From: DASWTL01 sp035575925
Lineage (GTDB): Bacteria > Bacteroidota > Bacteroidia > Sphingobacteriales > Sphingobacteriaceae
Direction: 5' to 3'
Assembly: GCA_035575925.1 (NCBI GenBank)
Contig: DATLXK010000014.1
Coordinates: forward strand, 62,001 to 126,000
Length of the DNA: 64,000 bases
A program made the position numbers and the translations under genes. Shown here in pieces: positions 26,501 to 35,201 of this stretch. The notes under the pieces are model-generated. The model searched no databases, had not been told where the DNA came from, and saw only the letters and a list, made by a program, of their open reading frames with translations. Every line of letters begins with the position of its first letter. Position 1 is the first letter of the stretch.

Positions 26501-28650
26501 GAAACTTTGAATTATCAAGGGCCGGGCAGAGTCTTTCTATAAATAGCACTCCGCAAGCATTAAATGCGCCGCTCTCAGTAAATTTTGCCAACTTCAGGAT
26601 AGAAACCCTTACTTCTTTTGCTCAGAAAGACTCACTTCTGGCAGGTGGAGTAATAAACGGGAATGCTTTGGTGAGCAACCTGAACACCTCTCCTGTTTTT
26701 ACAGCAGACCTGAACGTGAAAGATTTTAATTTCATGACGGATACCGTAGGGGATATTAGTTTGCTTGTAAACAATCGCAATGCCAATACTCTTGCAGCAA
26801 CAGCTCGTATCACCGGGCGCGGCAACGATGTAACCCTAAATGGTAACTACTACATCAATGCGCAAAACAAGCTTGATCTCAATCTGGATATAGCCAATAT
26901 AAACCTTAAAACTATCGAGGGTTTCTCCCTGGGAAATATGCGAAATGCAAGCGGCAGTATAAACGGGAACCTTAAAATAACGGGCGACTTCGCCACGCCT
27001 GTGGTCCGTGGTGATGTGGGATTTAATAAAGCTGCTTTCACCATCTCTATGCTCAATGGTTATTACCAGATTGATAATGAAAGCGTTAAATTTACATCAG
27101 AAGGTATTGAGTTTGATACGTTTACTTTACAGGATTCTTTAGGAAATACTGCGGTTGCTGATGGCATGCTTTATACATCAAACTATCTCGATTATGGATT
27201 CAGCCTGGATATTAATACAGCTAATTTCAGAGCGATGAACAGCACAAAAAAGGATAATGACCTGTACTATGGTACCGTATTCCTGACGAGCGATCTGCGG
27301 GTAGAAGGGGATATGAAGAGTCCGGTTGTAGATGGAAATGTGAAGGTGAATGACGGTACCAATTTTACCATTGTACTTCCTCAAAATAATCCTGCCGTAG
27401 TTGAGCGGGAAGGAATAGTAGAATTTGTCGACAAGGATCATCCTGCGGCTGCGACGGCACTAACCTCCGCACTTGATTCCAAAGCAGATACGTTAAACCG
27501 TACAGATATTACCGGCATGAACCTGGCATTGAACATAGAAGTGGATTCTACGGCTATTTTTAATGTTATTATTGATGAGGGCAATGGTGATTTTCTTGAA
27601 GTACAGGGTGATGCACAACTTACAGCGGGAGTTGATCCAAGCGGTAAAATTTCGCTGACCGGATCATACGAACTGGCTAAAGGTGCTTATGAAATGTCTT
27701 ATAATTTTATTCGCAGGAGGTTCGACATTGAACGTGGAAGTACTATAGTATGGATGGGTGAGCCTACACAGGCAGATATTAACGTAACCGCGATATACGT
27801 TGCTAATACCTCACCACTAGGCCTTGTTGACAATTATCTTGGAAGCTCGTCAGCGGCTGTAAGAAATACTTATAAACAACGGTTGCCTTTTGAAGTATAC
27901 TTAACCGTTAAAGGCGAAATGCTTAAGCCGGAAATTACATTTGACATTGGTCTTCCAAAGGGCAGGAACTATTATGTGTCGCAGGAAGTGCTGAATAATG
28001 TAGATGAGCGATTAACACAGTTACGAACAGACCCTAACGAATTAAATAAACAGGTATTTTCATTATTGCTGCTTAATCGTTTTGCTGATGAAAATCCATT
28101 TGACGATAATACAGGTGGTGGCGGACTTGCAACTTTTGCCCGCCAAAGTGTAAGCAGGATATTAACTGATCAGTTAAATAATATGTTTAGCAGCCCTATT
28201 GAAGGGGTAGACCTTAATTTCGATCTGGTTTCATCAGAAGATTATACCACAGGCGATTTACGGAACCGTACCGATCTGAGTATTGGTTTATCCAGGCAAT
28301 TATTGAACGACCGGCTTAAAGTAAGCATCGGAAGCAATTTTGAGCTGGAAGGGCCGCAGAATTCTAACCGACCTGCTAATGATATTGCCGGGGACATTGC
28401 ATTAGATTACCAGCTTTCGCAGGATGGACGTTATATGTTGCGTGCGTATCGGAAAAATGTAACTGATGCCATTGTTCAGGGCTACGTAGTAGAAACCGGG
28501 GTAGGATTTGTATTAAATATGGACTACAATAAATTCCAGGAACTGTTCATGCGTCCTCCAAAAGAGGCAAGAAGTCTTAGAAAAGAAGAAAAAGAAAATC
28601 GCAAACGCCTGAAAAAACAGGAGAAGCAGGTAACAAAGACTGAAAACTAA
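23566..28650 (+). CDS. tamB: TamB-like translocation/assembly module protein
   Basis: This 1694-aa protein has one N-terminal membrane anchor (VFLWIIASVIMLSVLIFALI). A very long beta-helical AsmA/TamB-type periplasmic region follows, and a C-terminal DUF490 domain (about 1250-1660) ends near FELEGPQNSNRPANDIAGD. A basic tail closes it (RKEEKENRKRLKKQEKQ). The start is TTG at 23566; no ATG precedes the membrane segment. TamB works with an outer-membrane barrel partner and is implicated in lipid transport or barrel assembly. The next gene, overlapping by one base (TAATG), encodes exactly such a barrel, so the two are translationally coupled. Confidence 0.9.
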   Translation: MNNYTRLALKVFLWIIASVIMLSVLIFALIHVPAVQDWGRKKVVSFIQNKIKTPVQINKISLDLPKSLVLEGVYFQDQKRDTLIAGDTLKVDLDMLKLLSNQVQINLIDLRGITANVHRTMPDSAFNFDYILKAFIKEQSKDAYLTDSAAALKFSLDKINLDRIYVNYRDDVSGSDVRFRLAHFDTRITDFDLDNMRYNIPKMKLAGLNATIYQRKPVKIKAVTNENTPSVTKTPSSSPVMNLTLGTIDLSKIKVDYKNDITAINTQVDLGKLLVQMNKIDIRNQDVLVKSINLSDTKALLGLGKIAKQAIENTAETIANEAEKGWTIRLADLKLKNNHIKFDDLNQKRLARGMDFMHLNIRNLNGHAQHVIYTPLEISGKVTQLSLTEKSGLDLRQLRGDFLYGAKQMSLKNMYVRTSRTELKDKIQLSYNSLESLVENPGDMGIDINLKSSTVGFRDVLLFMPDLATIDPFKRNPNLFLNINGKVTGKVNDMRIPALYISGLTNTKIRASGWITGLPDMTRSNFNLSIAEFTSGSRDLNALVSRGVIPPDIRLPQTFSLNGNFNGSAANFKTNLNLTSSIGSARTVASMRGNSYNANISLANFNIGRLIKQEATMGRFTGTAKVSGSGFDPKFMRTTFNVNAQKAEVYGYGYRNLIASGNFANQKLTTTASLNDPNARLKLKAKANLRSEFPALVFTLDVDSANLQALKLYDQDLRFHGKIVGDLPSTNPDRLIGTMDASNVIVSANGKRYQLDSIALAASATGDQRDLKVRSQVLTANLTGRYKLTEVAGAFTNEINKYFKIGDIKPVRLTTAHDFTFSAHLNNHPLLQQFVPSLTDLETADFSGNLNSAAGTVNLSGNIPQASFMGYSVNNLKLEANTAGGAFNYSLNLDRAGSANLQVNKTTLNGKAQNNQLDVNLNVKDIAGKDRYQLAGLFTSNANQYQFSFNPNGLMLNYDPWTVSQGNALQFGPRGILARNFELSRAGQSLSINSTPQALNAPLSVNFANFRIETLTSFAQKDSLLAGGVINGNALVSNLNTSPVFTADLNVKDFNFMTDTVGDISLLVNNRNANTLAATARITGRGNDVTLNGNYYINAQNKLDLNLDIANINLKTIEGFSLGNMRNASGSINGNLKITGDFATPVVRGDVGFNKAAFTISMLNGYYQIDNESVKFTSEGIEFDTFTLQDSLGNTAVADGMLYTSNYLDYGFSLDINTANFRAMNSTKKDNDLYYGTVFLTSDLRVEGDMKSPVVDGNVKVNDGTNFTIVLPQNNPAVVEREGIVEFVDKDHPAAATALTSALDSKADTLNRTDITGMNLALNIEVDSTAIFNVIIDEGNGDFLEVQGDAQLTAGVDPSGKISLTGSYELAKGAYEMSYNFIRRRFDIERGSTIVWMGEPTQADINVTAIYVANTSPLGLVDNYLGSSSAAVRNTYKQRLPFEVYLTVKGEMLKPEITFDIGLPKGRNYYVSQEVLNNVDERLTQLRTDPNELNKQVFSLLLLNRFADENPFDDNTGGGGLATFARQSVSRILTDQLNNMFSSPIEGVDLNFDLVSSEDYTTGDLRNRTDLSIGLSRQLLNDRLKVSIGSNFELEGPQNSNRPANDIAGDIALDYQLSQDGRYMLRAYRKNVTDAIVQGYVVETGVGFVLNMDYNKFQELFMRPPKEARSLRKEEKENRKRLKKQEKQVTKTEN

Positions 28651-30959
28651 TGCCTATACACCGAATATATTTAACCTGTTTAATTATTATCCTGTCCGCC
28701 GGCTGCAGTAATATAAAACATCTACCAAAGGGCGAAAAATTATATGTTGGTCATGTAGTGAAAATCGAAAATGATACTACTAAAATAGCTGAGGCTAAGG
28801 CGATTAAATCAGATCTCTCCGGATTGATCAGGCCGCGGCCAAATTCAAAGATACTTGGTATGAGAGTGAAACTTTGGTTTTATAATATACTTGGTACTCC
28901 AAAAAAGACAAACAGTATTCGCAGCAGGTTAAAGAACAAGTTTGGTGAGCCTCCGGTACTTGCCAGCAGTGTAGATTTAAAAAAGAATGAAGAAATAACT
29001 CAGAACCGGTTAGAAAACCGGGGATATTTTACTGCAAATGTAAAAGGTGACACGGTGGGGCGGAACAGGAAGGTTACAGCCACCTATGTAGCTAAAACCG
29101 GGCAGCAATATTTAATTGCGTCTGTTAATTTCCCCACAGACACCAGCAGCCTGGAGCGTGCTATGGCAGGTACAGTATCAAAAACGATTCTAAAAACTGG
29201 CGAGCCTTATAATCTTGATGTTATTAAAGGTGAGCGCATTCGCATTGATCAGGCATTAAAAGAACAGGGATTTTACTTCTTCAGCTCCGAATATCTGATA
29301 GCCCGGGCAGACAGTACAACAGGTGAGAATAAAGTTAATTTATATATGGATATAAAGCCTTCGATACCATCCATAGCACGCAAAATATTTACTATTGATG
29401 ATGTTTACATCTATTCAAACTATAGTTTAACCCAAACCCAGGCCGACACTTCAAAAGCTAATGCTGTTTACTACGAAGGATATCATGTAATTGACGGGGA
29501 CAGCCTTTTTAAGCCGCAGGTTTTCCGGCGTACCATGTTCTTCGATCCCGGAGATGTTTATAACCGCAGGGATCACAATTTATCACTTAACAGGCTGGTG
29601 AACCTGGGGGCTTTTAAATTTGTGAAGAACAGATTTGAAGTTGATCCGAATGAAAACAATAAGCTTGATGTATTTTACTATCTCACCCCTCTTCCAAATA
29701 AATCATTACGGGCCGAAATACTCGGAACCACAAAATCCAATAACAATACAGGTACGCAATTAAACATAAACTGGCGTAACAGGAATGCTTTCGGGCAGGC
29801 AGAGCAGATCAGTGTGACCGCTTATGCAGCTTCAGAGATACAAGTGAGCGGAACTCAAAGAGGCTACAACACATTCAGGTTTGGCGGAGAAGGAACACTC
29901 GCAGTACCAAGGTTTCTTATTCCCTTTTTCGATGTGAATACTACAAATGAATTTTTACCACGCAGTAAGGTGGTACTGGGATATGAATATCTGAATAAGC
30001 GTAAGCTATATGGAATTAACTCCTTCCGCGGAGAATTGGGATATGACTGGAAATCTGATATTTTAAGGCAGCACGAGCTTCTTCCGGTTAGTATAAACTA
30101 CGTACAGCAAACACATGTAACAGACGAATTCAAAAGAATCATAGACAGCACTCCGGAATTAGCTCCATCCTTACTAAAGGCCATAGAAGAGCAGTTCATT
30201 ATTGGTTCCCGATATTCATTTTTATACAATAATCAAACTCAGTTCACCCGTAAAAATAATTTCTATTTTAACGGTACTGCTGATCTGGCCGGGAATGTTT
30301 TGGGGTTACTTATGGGGGCCAACGCAAAGAATGGAAATGAGAAAAAGCTGTTTAATTCCACCTTTTCACAGTACATCAGGTTAGACGGTGATGTACGACA
30401 CTACCTTAAGCTTGGAGCTACAGCAAAGTGGGCAAACCGCCTGTTCCTTGGATTTGGCCTGCCTTATGGCAATTCTACAGAATTACCTTTCATAAAACAA
30501 TATTTTACAGGAGGAAGCAGCAGTAACCGGGCATTCAGATCAAGGTCTGTAGGGCCGGGAACATTTCGCCCTTCAAATGCAAGTGTCCGTAATTTTCTGC
30601 CTGAGCAATCAGGAGACGTAAAAATAGAACTGAACACCGAATATCGCACCAGGCTTTCAGGTATAGTTAATGGTGCTGTGTTTGTTGATGCAGGTAATAT
30701 CTGGCTGTATAATGAAAATCCGGGTAAACCGGGCGGTAAGTTTGACAATGATTTCCTGAAAGAACTTGCTATAGGAACAGGCGTAGGTTTACGCTTCGAT
30801 ATTACATTCCTCATTGTTCGCGCTGACCTTGCCACTCCTGTACGCAAACCATGGCTGCCACCAGGTCAACGCTTTGTGCTGAATGATTTTAATTTCGGAA
30901 ACTCACAATGGCGAAAAGAAAATCTGGTATTTAATCTTGCAGTGGGGTACCCTTTTTAG
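28650..30959 (+). CDS. BamA/TamA-family outer membrane protein (lipoprotein-type signal)
   Basis: This 769-aa protein has a lipoprotein signal with the lipobox SAGC (LIIILSAGCSNIKHLPKGE). POTRA-like repeats lie at about 30-370 (IDQALKEQGFYFFSSEYLIA among them), followed by a C-terminal 16-strand barrel of the bacterial surface antigen (D15) family. The barrel carries the conserved loop GGSSSNRAFRSRSVGPG and a terminal aromatic residue (NLAVGYPF). The overlap with tamB makes it the likely TamA partner. Lipid-anchored TamA-like proteins are common in Bacteroidota. The Gly-rich loop at about 620 corresponds to the VRGF/Y-like element of Omp85 proteins. Confidence 0.88.
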   Translation: MPIHRIYLTCLIIILSAGCSNIKHLPKGEKLYVGHVVKIENDTTKIAEAKAIKSDLSGLIRPRPNSKILGMRVKLWFYNILGTPKKTNSIRSRLKNKFGEPPVLASSVDLKKNEEITQNRLENRGYFTANVKGDTVGRNRKVTATYVAKTGQQYLIASVNFPTDTSSLERAMAGTVSKTILKTGEPYNLDVIKGERIRIDQALKEQGFYFFSSEYLIARADSTTGENKVNLYMDIKPSIPSIARKIFTIDDVYIYSNYSLTQTQADTSKANAVYYEGYHVIDGDSLFKPQVFRRTMFFDPGDVYNRRDHNLSLNRLVNLGAFKFVKNRFEVDPNENNKLDVFYYLTPLPNKSLRAEILGTTKSNNNTGTQLNINWRNRNAFGQAEQISVTAYAASEIQVSGTQRGYNTFRFGGEGTLAVPRFLIPFFDVNTTNEFLPRSKVVLGYEYLNKRKLYGINSFRGELGYDWKSDILRQHELLPVSINYVQQTHVTDEFKRIIDSTPELAPSLLKAIEEQFIIGSRYSFLYNNQTQFTRKNNFYFNGTADLAGNVLGLLMGANAKNGNEKKLFNSTFSQYIRLDGDVRHYLKLGATAKWANRLFLGFGLPYGNSTELPFIKQYFTGGSSSNRAFRSRSVGPGTFRPSNASVRNFLPEQSGDVKIELNTEYRTRLSGIVNGAVFVDAGNIWLYNENPGKPGGKFDNDFLKELAIGTGVGLRFDITFLIVRADLATPVRKPWLPPGQRFVLNDFNFGNSQWRKENLVFNLAVGYPF

Positions 30960-31000
30960 TAGAAACACCAGGTCCTTTCAGTTTTACATGTATCAGGAGA

Positions 31001-31972
31001 CTAAATATCTTCTGTATACTTTACAATAGTCCTGATCTTCTCATCCAGTTGTTTTACTGCCGTCTCCATCATTACCAAGTATTCTTTATTTCCATTATAA
31101 TTATCTCTCATTAGTGCCAGTATTCCTATAATAGAAGAAACAGGCCCGCGTATTTCATGTGATTGAATTTGGGCAATTTCTTTTAACCTGTTATGCTGAG
31201 CTCCAACTTTGTATTCCTGTTTTTTTCTTTCCGTAATATCAGCAATGAAAGCGATAAATACCCATACACCATCAATATTAACATTCGATATGCTTAGGCT
31301 TATCGCAAACTCATGACCATATTTATGCAGTGCTGTAATCTCAATGGTTTTATTTAATACAGGCCCTTCCCCCGTTGTAAGAAAGCGAGCCATGCCTACC
31401 CGGTGTGCTTCCCGATAATGAAGAGGAATAATCATTTCATCCAGTTTCTGCCCTAAAGCTTCTACAGCTGAAAATCCAAATATAGCCTCCGCTTTATAGT
31501 TCCATTCTGAAATTAACTCGTTCTCATTGATTACAATCACCGCATCAGGTGCATACTGTATAAATTTATTTAACCGATATCTAACCTCCTCATTTTCTTT
31601 TTCCCGGAGTTTCTGAAACGTTATATCCCGAAATACAGCTCTTGTATACAACTGGTTTCCTTTTGTTATAACGCGTCCGATCTGACCTTCACCAATCAGT
31701 ATTTTACCATTTTTCTTTAAAAAAGATATCTCAACCATTCTGTCAGAGTTACCTTCGTTAATAATTTCCTGCCTGTAAGTTTGGTATAACTCACGGCTTT
31801 CAGGAGCAATTATATCATAAATAGACTGTCCTTCTATCTCATCTAATGTATAACCCAGGTGTTTTGACCACGATGAATTGACAATCTGAATATTGCCATC
31901 TAAGGAAAGAAAATGAATAAGGTCATTGGTATGATCAAAAAGATCTTTAAAATGATTATCAAAGTTGAGCAT
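31001..31972 (-). CDS. PAS-PAS protein with DHp-like helix but no HATPase
   Basis: This 323-aa protein has two PAS domains (about 7-120 and 135-255, the second with a PAC-like IAFIADITERKK). A final helix (IAQIQSHEIRGPVSSIIGIL) is an H-box with the acceptor-type His. The protein stops about 60 residues later, before any N, G1 or G2 box, so no ATP-binding domain is present. The reading frame is intact and no kinase core follows downstream. It is a close paralogue of the full kinase at 50175-51665. It might be phosphorylated in trans, or dimerise with other kinases. Confidence 0.85.
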   Translation of the reverse strand: MLNFDNHFKDLFDHTNDLIHFLSLDGNIQIVNSSWSKHLGYTLDEIEGQSIYDIIAPESRELYQTYRQEIINEGNSDRMVEISFLKKNGKILIGEGQIGRVITKGNQLYTRAVFRDITFQKLREKENEEVRYRLNKFIQYAPDAVIVINENELISEWNYKAEAIFGFSAVEALGQKLDEMIIPLHYREAHRVGMARFLTTGEGPVLNKTIEITALHKYGHEFAISLSISNVNIDGVWVFIAFIADITERKKQEYKVGAQHNRLKEIAQIQSHEIRGPVSSIIGILALMRDNYNGNKEYLVMMETAVKQLDEKIRTIVKYTEDI

Positions 31973-32269
31973 GCAGGTACGCTAATATCAAAAGTCAATA
32001 AAAATATATTTTAATTATCAAATATTGGATATTATCCTCAATAATTGAAGTATATGCGCCAATTAATTTAAACTTTAAAATTAATTGAATGACATTTTGC
32101 CTCTACTTAAACAGCCGTTGATCCCAAGCTTATGAACTTTCACAAAATTGATACTATTGAATAGAATTGTGATAACCCCATGCTTCTATTTTTGGTAGTA
32201 TTGGTAACCGATTAAACCTGCTCTCATAATTATGTAATAGATAACCAGCTAAAACTAAACAAAACGGAA

Positions 32270-33355
32270 ATGAAAAAAATCTCTTTCTGGCTCGCTTTTG
32301 CCTGCCTTGGTGTGTTGCATACCTCATGCAAACAAACAGAACGCATTGTACCACAGGAACCCGACACAAGTGTAAATGCTAAACAAACCGGCAGCGTAAG
32401 TGCCGGAACATTTCAAAATGTAGTTATTCCAGTTGCCGACAATCCAAAAGATCCGCAGGTGTTCAGGGCTTCGGATGGTAAATTCTGGATGGTCTATCCT
32501 GACGATAATCATTATTATGCATACCATTCAATTGATCTGGTTACCTGGACCAAACAGACGTCTGCACTACTAACTGCAAGTACCGGAACATTCTGGTCTG
32601 CCGGAAGCTATAAGTATAATAATACTTATAATCTTTACTTTACAGCGAATAAGGGGCAACTAAATAAAACCATAGGAGTTGCAACCTCCACTTCACCAGG
32701 CGGGCCATATACAGTAGTTAATTCTACATTAATGGTTAAGCAACAGGGAGATGGCACTTACATTCCATGCATCGATCCTTCCGTATTTAAGGATCCGGTA
32801 ACTGATAAAGTGTACATGTACTACGCCAGAAACGTGGGTTCGGGCACAAATCCAGACCTACGGAGTGTAGAACTAACTGCTAATGGTTTAAATACAATTG
32901 CTGGTACCGATAAACAGGTACTCACCATTACACAGCCCTGGGAAAATGTTAACATCGAGCATCCATTGGTATATTATGCATCTAACGCACCGGCAAGCAG
33001 GAGATACTACATGTTGTACAATGGTTCAGGAGGCGCCCTGGCACGTTATGCAATCGGTTATGCCTGGGCTGCATCACCAACCGGACCATTCACTAAACCC
33101 GCAGAAGGAACTATACCCGGTAACAATCCACTGTTTCAGCAAAATCCTGCAGAAAGCATTTACGGCCCTGGCTCACCCAACCGGGTAGTAGATGATGCAG
33201 GTACCATGTGGATGATTTACCGTATTAAAACCACATCGGGAGAAAGCTGGTCTGATCGTGCAATAAGCGTAGATCCGTTTCTCCGGAACAGCACGAATTA
33301 CCTGGAAGGTACACCTACCAGGGGAACCAGTCAGGCTAAACCTTTTTTCAATTAG
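32270..33355 (+). CDS. Glycoside hydrolase family 43-like lipoprotein
   Basis: This 361-aa protein has a lipoprotein signal (ACLGVLHTSCKQ, lipidated Cys at about 20). The rest is a five-bladed beta-propeller of the GH43/GH62 clan type: DPQVFRASDGKFWMVYPDDN with the N-terminal Asp, CIDPSVFKDPVTDKVYMYY with a second Asp, and a later Glu in NIEHPLVYY. Such enzymes remove arabinose or xylose side chains from plant polysaccharides. The substrate cannot be assigned from sequence alone. It stands alone, with a strong terminator 40 bases downstream. Confidence 0.8.
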   Translation: MKKISFWLAFACLGVLHTSCKQTERIVPQEPDTSVNAKQTGSVSAGTFQNVVIPVADNPKDPQVFRASDGKFWMVYPDDNHYYAYHSIDLVTWTKQTSALLTASTGTFWSAGSYKYNNTYNLYFTANKGQLNKTIGVATSTSPGGPYTVVNSTLMVKQQGDGTYIPCIDPSVFKDPVTDKVYMYYARNVGSGTNPDLRSVELTANGLNTIAGTDKQVLTITQPWENVNIEHPLVYYASNAPASRRYYMLYNGSGGALARYAIGYAWAASPTGPFTKPAEGTIPGNNPLFQQNPAESIYGPGSPNRVVDDAGTMWMIYRIKTTSGESWSDRAISVDPFLRNSTNYLEGTPTRGTSQAKPFFN

Positions 33356-33391
33356 ATACGTTTAACTGTAAGTTCAGTTTACATGTCTTTT

Positions 33392-33424
33392 AAAAAAGCC
33401 TCTTCAGTGAAGAGGCTTTTTTAT
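33392..33424. terminator. Strong bidirectional terminator after the GH43 gene
   Basis: AAAAAAGCCTCTTC and GAAGAGGCTTTTTT form a 13-14-bp perfect stem around a 3-base AGT loop, with A- and T-runs at the ends. Confidence 0.9.
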
Positions 33425-33542
33425 TATGCCATACCCGTCCTGAATTAGCACCTGATTAACGCATTTTGTGATGGTTAGGTAGCTAAATAGTATACGTATT
33501 AACAGGATAAAGAACCTGGAGCAGTACTATTCTAAATCTTGC

Positions 33543-34508
33543 TTAAATCATTAATCCGAACCGTACCCCACCCCATTGGTGAGGTTTTCCGGTTTCGAAT
33601 TCCTTACCCAGCATAGATTGGATATACTCAAAATATATCCGTCTGTGTCTGAATATTGCTCCAAAATTCCCCTGCAGGGTTATCCGCTCTATTTCGTCAT
33701 TTTTTAACGTATAGGGACTATTTTTATGGAATACTCCGCCCTGTAGCGTAGCATCATAAGCTATAAAATTGATTAATGGCTGCGCATAAAACTGAACATT
33801 CAATTTCCTCCCACGTGTGGTCTGATTTCCGTGAAACGCAGTTCTTAATTTTCCTGCAGTGAATGTTAATCCAGCTTGAATTTTGTCGCTTAACGTTCCG
33901 ATACGCAACTGCGAATGAGTATTAACAGAAAATAATTTCGAATCGTAAATCAGCTTCTCATAATTAATCTCATAATTGAGAATAATATCATTACCAATCT
34001 GATATTGCCACCCCCTGGGATCTTTTCTCCCAATAAAACGATGAATATCCCGCTGTATCTCTTCACCTAAAGCAGCCCTGCCTATAAGCCCTGTACTTAA
34101 CAAAGATGAAAATCGGATTTTACGTATTGTATCTGTTGAAATAGAAAAGGTTTTTAACATAATACACGCAGAAAAAGGACGGTCCCCATATAATATCTCA
34201 TCACTTTCGATGCTGGTAGGTGTAAGGCCGTAATGCTCAAATGATAAACCATATTTGCTGTTATCATTTAACCGGATCAATACTCGGGTTAACGGATTTT
34301 TTTTAAGACCCGGACTAACCCATTCTAAACTATATCCTTGTGTATAATACTGATCAGTTCCTGTAAAAAAATCATTCTCATAATTCATCCGGTAATACTT
34401 TTCGCCATCTACATCCCGGTACGAAGCAGTATTATCTATATATTGCGCGTAAATCATCCCCGGCATTAAACATCCCGACAAGAAAAGACCTAATATTACT
34501 TTCAGCAT
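33543..34508 (-). CDS. LpxR-family (DUF2219) outer membrane protein
   Basis: This 321-aa protein has a signal peptide (VILGLFLSGCLMPGMIYAQ). The LpxR signature YENDFFTGTDQYYTQGYSLE holds the Asn-Asp and Thr of the active site. A His segment lies in IQRDIHRFIGRKDPRGWQY, and it ends in barrel strands. LpxR of Salmonella is an outer-membrane lipid A 3'-O-deacylase. In Bacteroidota the family is common and mostly untested. A second family member of the same length lies at 41331-42296. The signal has a Cys (SGC), but MPGMIYAQ after it fits ordinary signal peptidase cleavage better. Confidence 0.85.
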   Translation of the reverse strand: MLKVILGLFLSGCLMPGMIYAQYIDNTASYRDVDGEKYYRMNYENDFFTGTDQYYTQGYSLEWVSPGLKKNPLTRVLIRLNDNSKYGLSFEHYGLTPTSIESDEILYGDRPFSACIMLKTFSISTDTIRKIRFSSLLSTGLIGRAALGEEIQRDIHRFIGRKDPRGWQYQIGNDIILNYEINYEKLIYDSKLFSVNTHSQLRIGTLSDKIQAGLTFTAGKLRTAFHGNQTTRGRKLNVQFYAQPLINFIAYDATLQGGVFHKNSPYTLKNDEIERITLQGNFGAIFRHRRIYFEYIQSMLGKEFETGKPHQWGGVRFGLMI

Positions 34509-34652
34509 ATAAACAGATTACGCAAAAATACTGCTAACAGATTTATCATTTATAATTTTGATTCCTGTACAGGCTAGATTTGCAACACATAAAATTGCCG
34601 GCAATCATACAATATCAATTAAACCTGCGTTAAAGAGTATACAATCTAAATT

Positions 34653-34886
34653 ATGGAACACCCTCTCCGAGTAACTTATAAGAATTCCGACTACGTTTTT
34701 AAACTGATAAAAAATGCTCCGGTTACCAAAGAAACTACCGAATTTCAGATCATGCTTGATGGAGTAATTACTACCATTTGCAAGGATATTAAAGGATGGG
34801 TACAAAAGGACAGTACCGTGGAAGCCGATCCGGAACTTTTTGATGCCATTGGGAAAACCCTTTCATTGCGTTTCAGGCTACAGTAA
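34653..34886 (+). CDS. Conserved small protein of unknown function
   Basis: This 77-aa protein starts MEHPLRVTYKNSDYVFKLIK and ends KTLSLRFRLQ. It has no signal peptide or membrane segment. Codon use and the well-formed ATG start suggest a real gene, and similar short proteins are familiar in Sphingobacteriaceae, but I know of no function. It lies between the LpxR gene and the oppositely read DUF3817 gene. Confidence 0.65.
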   Translation: MEHPLRVTYKNSDYVFKLIKNAPVTKETTEFQIMLDGVITTICKDIKGWVQKDSTVEADPELFDAIGKTLSLRFRLQ

Positions 34887-34902
34887 TCGTGCTTTTTGTC
34901 AA

Positions 34903-35199
34903 TTAGGCTTGCCTGAATAGTTTACGGTCTGCATAGAATGTACCAAATGGTATTAAAGATGCCAGGAAACTCAGTACGACTTTAAGTACCGGCCATTTGT
35001 GGATATAAGCTACCTGAAGTAAGAGTATTACGTATGCAATAAATAGTACTCCATGCGTCATTCCAACCACATAGTTCGGTTTGGGCATGGAGTACTTGTA
35101 TTTTAATAACATGGTAATCCCTAATATCAGGAATGAGCAGCCTTCCAGAAAAGCAACTAATCTGAAACGGCCTAATGGTGTTGTCAGCAAGCTACCCAA
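34903..35199 (-). CDS. DUF3817 family membrane protein
   Basis: This 98-aa protein has three predicted membrane helices (FRLVAFLEGCSFLILGITML, a second at about 45-65, a third at about 70-88) and the DUF3817 signatures GxxHGVLF (VGMTHGVLFIAYVILL) and PFGTF. The function is unknown; small integral membrane protein. It starts 2 bases after the GH20 gene stop and is probably co-transcribed with it. Confidence 0.85.
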   Translation of the reverse strand: MGSLLTTPLGRFRLVAFLEGCSFLILGITMLLKYKYSMPKPNYVVGMTHGVLFIAYVILLLQVAYIHKWPVLKVVLSFLASLIPFGTFYADRKLFRQA

Positions 35200-35201
35200 T
35201 G

